Assembly (NCBI RefSeq): GCF_902712875.1
Contig: NZ_LR743509.1
Location: forward strand, 62,001-126,000
Length of the DNA: 64,000 bases
From: Hyphomicrobium sp. ghe19
GTDB lineage: Bacteria > Pseudomonadota > Alphaproteobacteria > Rhizobiales > Hyphomicrobiaceae
Direction: 5' to 3'
Positions within the stretch are counted from its first letter, which is position 1. Each line of letters begins with the position of its first letter. Both the position numbers and the translations under genes were made by a program. Of the stretch, positions 19,215 through 26,335 are shown piece after piece. Under the pieces are notes generated by a model that saw only the letters and a list, made by a program, of their open reading frames with translations, had not been told where the DNA came from and did not search any database.

Positions 19215-19526
19215 TTACATCTTGCAGATGGTCGCTTGTGCGTGACAGGTCGACATCATGCCGTCTTGAGTGCAGCGGTACTTGCGTTGGCCGAAGCTAT
19301 AGCCCGGTGTGCCGCCGCCGGTCAGCCAGACCATGAACACACCCATGTCCGTCTGCTGAAGAAGAGATTCATCGGCCAGGAATTTTGCGTTGGTTTCGCC
19401 GAGGGGGGATGATCCCAGCGATGCCTTTTTGAAGCAATCCTTGGCGTCGGCAGTGGCCGAAGCAAATGTTGCGGCGGCGAGAAGCGCTAGCGTCAACCCG
19501 AAAATTTGGCCGGAAATCTTGCGCAT
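19215..19526 (-). CDS. small secreted cysteine-containing protein
   Basis: 103 residues from the ATG at 19526, which has GGGAGTG upstream; a frame extended by 18 codons exists but spoils the signal peptide. The signal peptide ends near Ala-Asp-Ala. The mature protein has four Cys, including a Cys-His-x-x-x-x-x-Cys at the C-terminus. Function unknown. It ends in a strong terminator, so it is probably transcribed alone. Confidence 0.65.
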   Translation of the reverse strand: MRKISGQIFGLTLALLAAATFASATADAKDCFKKASLGSSPLGETNAKFLADESLLQQTDMGVFMVWLTGGGTPGYSFGQRKYRCTQDGMMSTCHAQATICKM

Positions 19527-19885
19527 CGAATTCACTCCCAGTGATTGTGAGATGGCGCTCCAAGCGTGCCACGCTCTCACGAGTTCTGGGGATGAGAAAT
19601 GAGACGGATGCTGCCGATTTCAGGGGAGTTGCGGCGTCTATACATCACATCGCGCGCGTTCTTCCCGCATTCTCGTCGGCTAGAATTGAGCACAAGCTGC
19701 TTTGCAAATTTGGGAGACTTTCTTCATCCGGCGGTCGGCGTCGTGAGCTTCACGCGGGCTCAGATGATTGGACGCGTTCTATTGCGGTCCGATGCCTTCA
19801 AGGTATTATTCGGAAGCGGTTCAACCGTCCCGGGTAAGGTCTCTTGATCGGGCGGAGCAATTCATAAGTAGGGGGCTACACACTA
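19527..19885. other. divergent intergenic region
   Basis: Promoter space between the small secreted protein (minus) and the HTH gene (plus). Several short frames occur but none has a convincing composition or ribosome binding site. Nothing else was recognised. Confidence 0.35.
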
Positions 19886-20134
19886 ATGCCTCGTTTTGGA
19901 GGAGGGCATCGCAGGGTCGATTCCCTTATCGGCCAGCGCATCCGTCTTTTTCGACATGCGTCGGGTATTCCGGCCGAGTACATGGCCCGCGTTTCCGGAA
20001 TGGACGTCAGCGAATATGCAAGTCGAGAGCTGGGCGAGGCCCGTTTCAAGACGGCCGAGCTTCATGAAATTGCAAAAGCTCTGAAAGTCCAACTGACGGA
20101 CATCTTTGGCGTCCTCGCCGATCCGGTCGACTAG
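19886..20134 (+). CDS. XRE-family helix-turn-helix regulator
   Basis: 82 residues almost wholly made of a Cro/C1-type HTH: Ile-Gly-Gln-Arg-Ile-Arg-Leu-Phe-Arg at the start of helix 1 and the Glu-x-x-Glu-Ile-Ala-Lys-Ala-Leu-x-Val ... Asp-Ile-Phe-Gly signature at the end. No sensor domain. Its stop overlaps the stop of the next convergent gene by 4 nt. It lies just beyond the P450/quorum-sensing cluster; whether it controls it is not known. Confidence 0.8.
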   Translation: MPRFGGGHRRVDSLIGQRIRLFRHASGIPAEYMARVSGMDVSEYASRELGEARFKTAELHEIAKALKVQLTDIFGVLADPVD

Positions 20135-20322
20135 TCGGCAGGAGGCAGACGGTCGATGAGATCGGCAAATTGCCGTAGCCGCATGGCGAGTTCTGCCGTG
20201 ACATTGCTTTGCTGGCGGCGTTGGGAGGTGTCCATCGCCTCGCGGATTGCGTCCACGATCCGGCACAAGTTCACTACCAATTCGTCGGGCTGGTCGTGTT
20301 CGAAGAAGAACGGTCGTTCCAT
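20131..20322 (-). CDS. small helical protein of unknown function
   Basis: 63 residues, probably alpha-helical, charged, with no signal peptide. It sits 24 nt downstream... of no other minus-strand start except the P450 gene, whose reading direction is the same and whose stop is at 20347; so the order of transcription is luxI, P450, then this gene, with a 24-nt gap. That placement suggests a possible operon member. No clear ribosome binding site is visible, which lowers confidence. Confidence 0.45.
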   Translation of the reverse strand: MERPFFFEHDQPDELVVNLCRIVDAIREAMDTSQRRQQSNVTAELAMRLRQFADLIDRLPPAD

Positions 20323-20346
20323 GGTGTGATTTAACTTTGCTTATTT

Positions 20347-21666
20347 TCAGGATGCTGCACGAACTGGCATCGGCTCTCGCGGGAGAACGATGCTTCGCTC
20401 GCGTGGTTCACGAACCTTGAGCGACAATTGGATATCCGGCGGAATGAGTGTGACGGACGGTGTCGGCAACGGTGCCGGGACGGCGCTTTTGATCGTGATC
20501 GAAAATGCCGCTGCCATTTCCAAAGCCAGCAGCTGCAATTCGAGGTTTGCCAATCCCATTCCGATGCAAACGCGAGGACCGGCTCCGAACGGGAGGTAGG
20601 CTTTTCCGGTGAAGTTCCGCGTCAGGTCGAATTTGTCGGGATTGACCCAGTAATGCTCGTCGCGGTGCAATTGCCAGGGGCAGAAGATTAGCGCGTCGCC
20701 TGACTTCAGAGGGATGTTGCGGACGGTGATGTCGGTTCTGACGTCGCGCGAGAACCAGTGAGCCGACGGGTAAAGCCGCAAAACTTCCCGCACGAACGCG
20801 AGACTTTTCGAGGCGCGCGGCAGAATTTCAGGCCGCAACTCGCCTGCATCGTCTGAAGAGGCTTCGGCTTCGGCGGCCAGCTCTTCGGCGAGGCCGGGCA
20901 CCGTGCCCAGATAATACATGATCCACGCCGCCGCCGAGCCCGTCGTGTGATGCCCGGCGAGCAGCATCGTTACGATCTCGTCGCGGATCTCGACGTCGGA
21001 TAACCCAAGCGCGATCAACGCGCCGACGGCGGTCGAAGATGCTGCGCGGGCACGGACTCTCGCGACAACGGCATCGATCATCCTTCTTGCCAATTCACGC
21101 TTGCGCCGGCGGGCGGCGGCCTTCCAAGGCGGAAGCGGCAAGACGCGGAAAAGATCGTCTGCGAGATCGGCTTCAACAAGACGAACCGCCTCAACGATCG
21201 CTCGCTCGTCTCCGCGCGAAAGCACGTCCTTGCCGAACATGGCGATGCAAATCATGCGTAGGGCCAACGGGGCGGTCAGCGCGTGGGCGGAAACGTCCGA
21301 TTGTCTGGAAGCGGAAACGGCGGCCTCGCGGATGGCGGCCGACATCTCGGGGACGAACCGCTGCGCGACGCCTTTCGCGAAAACCGAATGAAGAACCGCG
21401 CGGCGCTTGCGATTTTCTTCGCCGTTGAGCGTCAGCGTGCTCTGGCCGACGACGGGGCGAAGCTTGCTGACGAACCGGCCTTTGTCGACGAGGATCTCGT
21501 CGGCCTTGAGCAGATGCCTGACGAGATCAGGATCGGTTACCAGCCATACTGGCTTTGGCCCAAGATGGAGCCTCACCAGCGGATCGATCGCCGATTCCGC
21601 CTGAGTCAGGAAGAACTTGAGCGGATCCCGATTGAACGATCTCAGGTCTGAGAACCAATGTTTCAT
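20347..21666 (-). CDS. cytochrome P450
   Basis: 439 residues. The heme ligand motif Phe-Gly-Ala-Gly-Pro-Arg-Val-Cys-Ile-Gly, the I-helix Ala-Gly-His-His-Thr-Thr and the Glu-x-x-Arg of the K-helix (Glu-Val-Leu-Arg) are all present. It is a soluble bacterial monooxygenase that needs separate redox partners, none of which is encoded nearby. The ATG at 21666 was chosen because the open frame upstream only shadows luxI. It starts 140 nt inside the end of the luxI frame, so translation is probably coupled. A P450 in this place may modify a quorum signal or make a quorum-controlled product; that is inference. Confidence 0.92.
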   Translation of the reverse strand: MKHWFSDLRSFNRDPLKFFLTQAESAIDPLVRLHLGPKPVWLVTDPDLVRHLLKADEILVDKGRFVSKLRPVVGQSTLTLNGEENRKRRAVLHSVFAKGVAQRFVPEMSAAIREAAVSASRQSDVSAHALTAPLALRMICIAMFGKDVLSRGDERAIVEAVRLVEADLADDLFRVLPLPPWKAAARRRKRELARRMIDAVVARVRARAASSTAVGALIALGLSDVEIRDEIVTMLLAGHHTTGSAAAWIMYYLGTVPGLAEELAAEAEASSDDAGELRPEILPRASKSLAFVREVLRLYPSAHWFSRDVRTDITVRNIPLKSGDALIFCPWQLHRDEHYWVNPDKFDLTRNFTGKAYLPFGAGPRVCIGMGLANLELQLLALEMAAAFSITIKSAVPAPLPTPSVTLIPPDIQLSLKVREPRERSIVLPREPMPVRAAS

Positions 21667-22279
21667 CGATAATCTCAACTGTTTGGAGGAGGTCCATGAG
21701 CGCTTCGTAGGCTTCGCCGCCCTGCTCTTGGATTGGGATTTCGCCGGCAACCGCGGTGAGGCGCCGGCCTTTTCGGTCGTCACCGATGTACTGGGGAGAC
21801 CCGTAGCGGCGCGTCTTGATGCCGATTTGCCTGAGCAACCGCTCGTGACAGAGGTCGACGAGAGCGACCAAGGCTTTGGCGCCGCGCAGCCGCGCAAGGT
21901 GAAGCATCACTGCGTAGGTCACGCCGGCGATATTCAGGTCCGGCGGATTGACGCCCAGACGGCTAATTTCCCACATATCCGGCTGTCTCGGATACGGGCG
22001 CTCGGTGGCGAGTTGGGGAAATACCGAAAGGGCCAGATATTCGTGGTCGCAGCGAATCGCCCGGAATCCGCTGATCAGTTTGCCGTCGGCGTAGATGGCG
22101 CAATAGGTCGCGGTGGCGCCGTCGAATTGATCGATTTCAAGATTTCCGAATACGGGTAAGTCCCATTGCAGGGTGTCGACAAAGAGTTTTCTTCGGAACT
22201 CCTGAAATTCGGTTACGAGTGCCGAATTGCTCTGGACATTGCAAAGTTTCGCAACCAGTCTCGGTCTCTGGGTACTCAT
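21527..22279 (-). CDS. LuxI-type acyl-homoserine-lactone synthase
   Basis: 250 residues from the ATG at 22279 (an ATG at 22312 is an alternative). The residues that are near-invariant in the family can be followed: Arg-Lys-x-Phe, Trp in Gln-Trp-Asp-Leu-Pro, the Glu-Ile-Asp-Gln-Phe-Asp acidic cluster, Arg in Gly-Phe-Arg-Ala-Ile and Glu-x-x-Arg in Trp-Glu-Ile-Ser-Arg-Leu. The enzyme joins an acyl or aryl carrier to S-adenosylmethionine to make a homoserine lactone. A LuxR-type gene diverges from it 124 nt away. The frame runs about 40 residues beyond the usual LuxI end, over the start of the P450 gene. The acyl chain cannot be predicted. Confidence 0.9.
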   Translation of the reverse strand: MSTQRPRLVAKLCNVQSNSALVTEFQEFRRKLFVDTLQWDLPVFGNLEIDQFDGATATYCAIYADGKLISGFRAIRCDHEYLALSVFPQLATERPYPRQPDMWEISRLGVNPPDLNIAGVTYAVMLHLARLRGAKALVALVDLCHERLLRQIGIKTRRYGSPQYIGDDRKGRRLTAVAGEIPIQEQGGEAYEALMDLLQTVEIIDETLVLRPEIVQSGSAQVLPDSGGIGDRSAGEAPSWAKASMAGNRS

Positions 22280-22377
22280 GGCCACTGCTGTGCGCAAAGT
22301 TTTCGACCTCATCGGCACTTGGTGTGCTGGTGTTTTCCGATAGGGAAGTTTTTCGCGAGATGACCTGCTTGGGAAAT

Positions 22378-22393
22378 CCCCTGAATGGGGGAG
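22378..22393 (+). promoter_or_regulatory. hairpin covering the luxR ribosome binding site
   Basis: TCCCC (22378-22382), a 5-nt loop and GGGGGA (22388-22393) can pair, and the right arm is the Shine-Dalgarno sequence of the luxR-type gene at 22404. If it forms in mRNA it would limit translation. This is a short stem, so the role is only a suggestion. Confidence 0.3.
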
Positions 22394-22403
22394 AGTCGGT
22401 AAA

Positions 22404-23177
22404 ATGACGGTTGAAGAGGCGATATCCGCGGTCGAAGCTTCAAGCGACCTCGACGAACTCAGAGACACGCTGCAGAAAATTGCAGAGGACTACGGGTTTG
22501 CGTCGTTCAACTTTCTGGATGTTGGCAATCCGCACCAGGATGTGCCGTTCTACATGGGTACGACGGGCGCCTCTTGGGAGAACGACTACAAGTCGAACAA
22601 GTTCGTCCATGTCGATCACTGCGTGAAATTTGCGCGACGGACCAATACGCCATTTTCTTGGGACGAGGTGCCGCTGCCGAGTGTGCCGAGCGGGCCCAAG
22701 CCCGGCGCATACAAAATCATGGAAGCCGCGCGTGACCACGGATTCAATAATGGTGTCGTGGTTCCCTTTCACTACCGGGACCGCTTAGGCCGAATGAATT
22801 CGAGCCTTTGTTCCTTCTATTGGAAGGACACGATAAGCCGCTTCCGCTTCATGCTCATGCGCAAGAAGATCGATCTTCATGTGGTGCTGGTCTACTGGGT
22901 TCAGCGCGCGGTCGATCTGATTGCCGAAAAACACAGAGACGATCCCAATCGCCTGTTGGCGCCTGAGTCGGTGGCGAGCGTGCCCCTGAGCGATCGCGAA
23001 CGCGACGCGCTTGCGTGGGCCGGCAGGGGGAAGACCGTGGGGGAAACAGCGGAAATCCTTGGTCTCAGTGAAGAGACGATCAAAAGTCATCTGCGAAACG
23101 CCATGCGCAAGCTTGGCGCATCGAACAAAACGCATGCTGCGGTTCGCGCTCTCTACCTCGGTTTGATCGACTATTGA
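22404..23177 (+). CDS. LuxR-type quorum-sensing regulator
   Basis: 257 residues. The N-terminal two thirds match an autoinducer-binding domain, with Trp-Glu-Asn-Asp-Tyr and the His-Val-Asp-His region where LuxR proteins place their conserved Trp, Tyr and Asp ligands. The last 65 residues form a GerE helix-turn-helix (Leu-Ser-Asp-Arg-Glu-Arg ... Glu-Thr-Ile-Lys-Ser-His-Leu). A GGGGGAGAG ribosome binding site precedes the ATG. It diverges from luxI, so it probably responds to that signal and controls luxI and the P450 gene. No perfect lux box was found in the 124-nt gap. Confidence 0.92.
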   Translation: MTVEEAISAVEASSDLDELRDTLQKIAEDYGFASFNFLDVGNPHQDVPFYMGTTGASWENDYKSNKFVHVDHCVKFARRTNTPFSWDEVPLPSVPSGPKPGAYKIMEAARDHGFNNGVVVPFHYRDRLGRMNSSLCSFYWKDTISRFRFMLMRKKIDLHVVLVYWVQRAVDLIAEKHRDDPNRLLAPESVASVPLSDRERDALAWAGRGKTVGETAEILGLSEETIKSHLRNAMRKLGASNKTHAAVRALYLGLIDY

Positions 23178-23184
23178 GCGTCTG

Positions 23185-24138
23185 TTGAATTTGGAAGCGG
23201 GGCGGGGTTTGTCCGGCAATAGTGGCTTAGGGGTGAGATTGGGGCATAGAGCGGCAGCCGCTGCGATGGTTGCGTTCGCATCGCTCCACGTCGCGGACGC
23301 GCATGCCGCCGAAGGTGGGCTGACCAACTATGTTCCCGGCTACTACGGAGACTTTGCAGTGGCGGTCGCGCCGCCGACAGGTCTCTACGTCTATGGAACG
23401 GCCTATAGCTACCAAGCGAAGCTGAAGGGCCCCGCGGTACCGAACACGGTGTCCGCCAGCGCCATGCTCTATCTCGGCGGCTTTCAATACGTCACGGATT
23501 ACAAGCTTTTCGGCGCGACCGTCGCGTTCGGTTCGTACACGACCTACCTCGATGCCAACCTCGAAGCGAAGCCGCCGCCGTTCAGTCTCGATGCGAGTGT
23601 CTCAAATCGCGGCGACACGAGCGTCTCGCCGCTCATTCTCTATTGGTCATCCGGCAATCTCTTTGTGAGCGCGTATCAAGCGGTGATCATGCCGGCTGGC
23701 GCCTACGATCGCAGCGCCGCTCTGAACTCGAGCCGGAATTACTACTCGTTCGATTCCGTTCTTGCGTTGACTTGGCTCGACCAAAAACAAGGGTATGAGA
23801 TCTCGCTCGTTCCCGGCCTCATGTTCAACACCAAGAACACCGCGACGGATTACCGGACGGGCAATGAGTTCCATCTGGACGGCATGCTCAACAGGTATCT
23901 GTCGCAAGATTTTGCGATCGGCTTGCACGGCTACGTTTATTCGCAATTTACCGATGATAGCGGTGCGGGGGCGCCGAAAATCCGGAGCTCATCCGCGGCC
24001 ATCGGACCTGCAGTTCTCTGGAACACAACCTCTCTCGGCATTCCGGGCAAGATCGTCGGAAAATGGCTGCACGAAGTCGACGCTACCAATCGGTTTCAAG
24101 GCGATATTTTGAGCGTGACAGCGGCAGTCAAATTTTAG
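23185..24138 (+). CDS. outer-membrane beta-barrel protein, phenol-degradation MetA-like
   Basis: About 300 residues. It begins 8 nt after the luxR stop on the same strand, so cotranscription is likely. The start is uncertain: TTG at 23185, GTG at 23233 or ATG at 23264; 23233 gives the best signal peptide (cleavage near Ala-His-Ala-Ala). The mature protein has alternating aromatic/aliphatic strands and ends in Val-Lys-Phe, a typical outer-membrane insertion signal. The pattern resembles PF13557-type (SphA/MetA) barrels that appear in aromatic-compound clusters. A role in export or uptake of a hydrophobic quorum-linked product is possible. Confidence 0.7.
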   Translation: MNLEAGRGLSGNSGLGVRLGHRAAAAAMVAFASLHVADAHAAEGGLTNYVPGYYGDFAVAVAPPTGLYVYGTAYSYQAKLKGPAVPNTVSASAMLYLGGFQYVTDYKLFGATVAFGSYTTYLDANLEAKPPPFSLDASVSNRGDTSVSPLILYWSSGNLFVSAYQAVIMPAGAYDRSAALNSSRNYYSFDSVLALTWLDQKQGYEISLVPGLMFNTKNTATDYRTGNEFHLDGMLNRYLSQDFAIGLHGYVYSQFTDDSGAGAPKIRSSSAAIGPAVLWNTTSLGIPGKIVGKWLHEVDATNRFQGDILSVTAAVKF

Positions 24139-24163
24139 CGGCAGACAGCAACACGAGCGAGGT

Positions 24164-24778
24164 TCAATTCTCGTTCTCGTCGATTTTGGCCAGGTCGCGC
24201 GCCTCTGCAGAGTTGCGTTTATTGCAGGCGGGTTTCTTCCGCGCGTCGGCATATGTGCGATTGATCTCATGTTCCAGGTCCGCCAAATCGATGAAATGAT
24301 CGGCTTGCCGGCGCAGTTCATCGGAGATCATCGGCGGATCCGTCTCAAGGGTGGAAACGACGGTGACACGCTTTCCTAACTCCTGGAGCGCGGCAACGAG
24401 GCTGCGAAGATCTCCGTCGCCCGAAAAGATGATTATGTGATCGATCTGATTGGCCATTCGCATTGCGTCGACGGCCAACTCGACGTCCATATTCGCCTTG
24501 AACTTCTTTCGACCCGATGGATCGGTGAATTCCTTCATCGGCTTGGTGATGACTGAATAGCCGTTGTAATCGAGCCAGTCGACCAAGGGGCGTATTGCGA
24601 AAAATTCGGGGTCTTCGGGGATGGCTGTGTAGTAATGCGCTCTCAACAATTGAACCTTGCTTTGGAAGAGGTCCAGGAGGCGCCGGTAGTCGATGTCAAA
24701 TCCCAATGATCTCGCTGACGCGTGAAAACTCGCCCCGTCTATCAGGATCAGGGTTCGTTCGTTCGGATAGAGCTTCAT
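24164..24778 (-). CDS. NYN-domain protein (LabA/DUF88 family)
   Basis: 204 residues from the ATG at 24778; the frame extends 31 codons further but without a sensible start. The acidic residues of the NYN (PIN-like) fold are visible: Ile-Leu-Ile-Asp-Gly-Ala, Val-Glu-Leu-Ala-Val-Asp and Phe-Ser-Gly-Asp-Gly-Asp. NYN proteins are predicted metal-dependent RNases. A Lys/Asn-rich C-terminal tail follows. The gene stands alone and is convergent with the outer-membrane gene. Confidence 0.85.
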   Translation of the reverse strand: MKLYPNERTLILIDGASFHASARSLGFDIDYRRLLDLFQSKVQLLRAHYYTAIPEDPEFFAIRPLVDWLDYNGYSVITKPMKEFTDPSGRKKFKANMDVELAVDAMRMANQIDHIIIFSGDGDLRSLVAALQELGKRVTVVSTLETDPPMISDELRRQADHFIDLADLEHEINRTYADARKKPACNKRNSAEARDLAKIDENEN

Positions 24779-25115
24779 CTTTCTGCCTGGACTGACGCAC
24801 GAGGTGATCCCGGAGCATCTTGTTCTTGGGGTGAAGAAATCGATTTGTAAGGCAATCGGAAGGAGCCGCAAACCGATTGCGCGGTTGAAGCTGCAATATA
24901 GTCTTTATACGTAGCAAATACGGCGTTCTTAGAGACACAAGCAATAGTCAAGTTGGGTCTGGCTCGAATTTTTTATCCGTCGAGCGGGGCGTGTGCACTT
25001 GCACACGAGACTTCCGTTGCCAGGGCTCGCTGCCTGCCCATCCTGGAGAGACGCGCGAACGGAATGGACGCGGACGCAATCTTTGCGCAGAAGGCCGGGG
25101 CCAATTCAGACAACG
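24779..25115. other. intergenic region
   Basis: No gene recognised. It includes the promoter region of the NYN gene, with an AT-rich stretch at about 24895-24960. The remaining part leads to the terminator at 25116-25150. Confidence 0.4.
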
Positions 25116-25150
25116 AAAAAGGACCCGCCTCTCGGGAGGACGGGTCCTTT
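25116..25150 (-). terminator. rho-independent terminator
   Basis: GGACCCG (25121-25127) pairs with CGGGTCC (25141-25147) around an inner CCTC/GAGG stem. On the minus strand a T-run follows (25116-25120), 22 nt after the stop of the small membrane protein gene at 25173. A shorter T-run on the other side could also allow plus-strand termination. Confidence 0.9.
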
Positions 25151-25172
25151 CTCGTTTCGATGTTTTACGGTT

Positions 25173-25490
25173 TTACGGATTCGGGGCGGTCGGCGCGGGG
25201 GTCTTCACGCCCGTTTCCGTATTCGGGCTGGTGCCACTGGTGCCTGTCGAAGCGCCTGTCGACGACGAGCTTGTATCAGCAGGTGCCGCGGACTTGGTGG
25301 TGTCAGTCGCGGCGTTCGTCGTGGGATGATTTAGATCGGCAACTCGCTGGCTGTGATTGTAGTAATACCAACCGCCTAGCGCGATAGCCGCGACCACGAG
25401 AAGGCCCGCGATCCATGATCCCGTCGAATTTGCTACATCGTCTTGGCCGAGGTTGCGCTCCCGACCGGAGCGAGGATCTTCATATGACAT
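25173..25490 (-). CDS. small single-span membrane protein with Ser/Thr/Pro-rich tail
   Basis: 105 residues. A charged N-terminus of about 25 residues, one membrane helix (about 26-45, ending Trp-Tyr-Tyr-Tyr) and a Thr/Ser/Ala/Pro-rich low-complexity tail that would lie in the periplasm. Many Hyphomicrobiales carry short proteins of this design of unknown role. It ends 22 nt before a strong terminator, so it is probably monocistronic. Confidence 0.65.
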   Translation of the reverse strand: MSYEDPRSGRERNLGQDDVANSTGSWIAGLLVVAAIALGGWYYYNHSQRVADLNHPTTNAATDTTKSAAPADTSSSSTGASTGTSGTSPNTETGVKTPAPTAPNP

Positions 25491-25996
25491 CTTGTTTCCT
25501 CCAAATTGCTTCGAAGGGGGAACGAAATGGGTGCCATTCGGTTCCGGTTTTCCTCGTGGGGCGGGGCTGCCGGCCAGCCTTTGCCGGTAACGAATGATTG
25601 CCTTATCTTGCTCGTTCGACGGCTCATCCAGCGGGGCGCGGCTCTACGCAAGTTCGCGCAACCAATATTGCGGGGTTAGGGCTATGGCTCTGATCGATGC
25701 TGCGGCGCATCGCATCTTGCGATCTGACAGGCGGAAGCCAGAAGGGGGCTGCTAAGATACTTCGTGAGTGCAATGACCAACATCTTTGCAGTTTTATAGC
25801 TTGGTGCACAGGTTTCGGGCAGAGGCGCCGTGCGCATCCCAATCGTTCGTCAGCTCTCTGAACGCTCATTGCGCATACTTTCAAGGCCTTGACTATATTT
25901 TGGTCAGGCTGGCACGATTTTTGTTTCTCTTCCTATTGGACCCTCACTCAATTCACGCGGGGTTCGGCCGCCTCCACGACATTGAACCGGGGGCCC
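25491..25996. other. intergenic region upstream of the GlnK-like/amtB genes
   Basis: About 500 nt with no convincing gene. It contains the sigma-54-type promoter at 25909-25926. An enhancer site for NtrC could lie upstream of that, but no clear TGCACC-N5-GGTGCA-like dyad was seen. Confidence 0.4.
25909..25926 (+). promoter_or_regulatory. sigma-54 (-24/-12) promoter candidate
   Basis: TGGCACG at 25910-25916 is identical to the consensus -24 element. Counting GG-N10, the -12 position reads TTGT where TTGC is usual, so the match is one base short. It points toward the GlnK-like frame and amtB, genes that are commonly NtrC/RpoN-controlled in proteobacteria. Confidence 0.55.
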
Positions 25997-26335
25997 ATGA
26001 AACCGATCACAGCTGCTTTATGGCCGTTCAAGCCTCCTGAGTTGCGCGAAGCGCCGATCTCGATCGACGTTGCGGATGCGATCGTTTTTCGAAGTCGAGA
26101 TCTTCTCGAGAACTCCAACTCCAATCTTCTCTCGACGCTCCTCGTCATTCCTCGCTGGCTTCCGGGGAGTAAATTTCTACGCGTTGATGTGCGTGCGGAT
26201 GAATTGACCACGAAAGAAATACTTGTCGACAATTTCAATCCCATTTTCGAATTCGATCAGGGAGATTTAGGCGATGCTGCATTCCAACATTCCCTTCGCG
26301 GAATTCACGAAGGGCAAAATTCCATCGATCACTAA
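25997..26335 (+). CDS. degenerate GlnK/PII-like frame, possibly a decaying glnK
   Basis: 112 residues, exactly the length of GlnK, directly before amtB, where glnK normally lies. The first 25 residues follow the PII N-terminus closely (Met-Lys-x-Ile, Pro-Phe-Lys, Glu-Leu-Arg-Glu-Ala, Ser-Ile). A later Leu-Pro-x-x-Lys is also shared. The T-loop is not recognisable, and the Tyr that is uridylylated in PII proteins is missing. A stretch after codon 30 matches canonical glnK better in another frame, hinting at indels. The end overlaps the amtB start by 62 nt. I infer a glnK remnant or a strongly diverged paralogue; activity as a nitrogen sensor is unlikely. Confidence 0.45.
   Translation: MKPITAALWPFKPPELREAPISIDVADAIVFRSRDLLENSNSNLLSTLLVIPRWLPGSKFLRVDVRADELTTKEILVDNFNPIFEFDQGDLGDAAFQHSLRGIHEGQNSIDH

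Noticed and set aside
21667..21897. N-terminal extension of the P450 by 77 residues
   Set aside because: This part is Ser/Arg/Lys-rich without P450 similarity and lies fully over luxI in another frame; the ATG at 21666 fits the usual P450 start.
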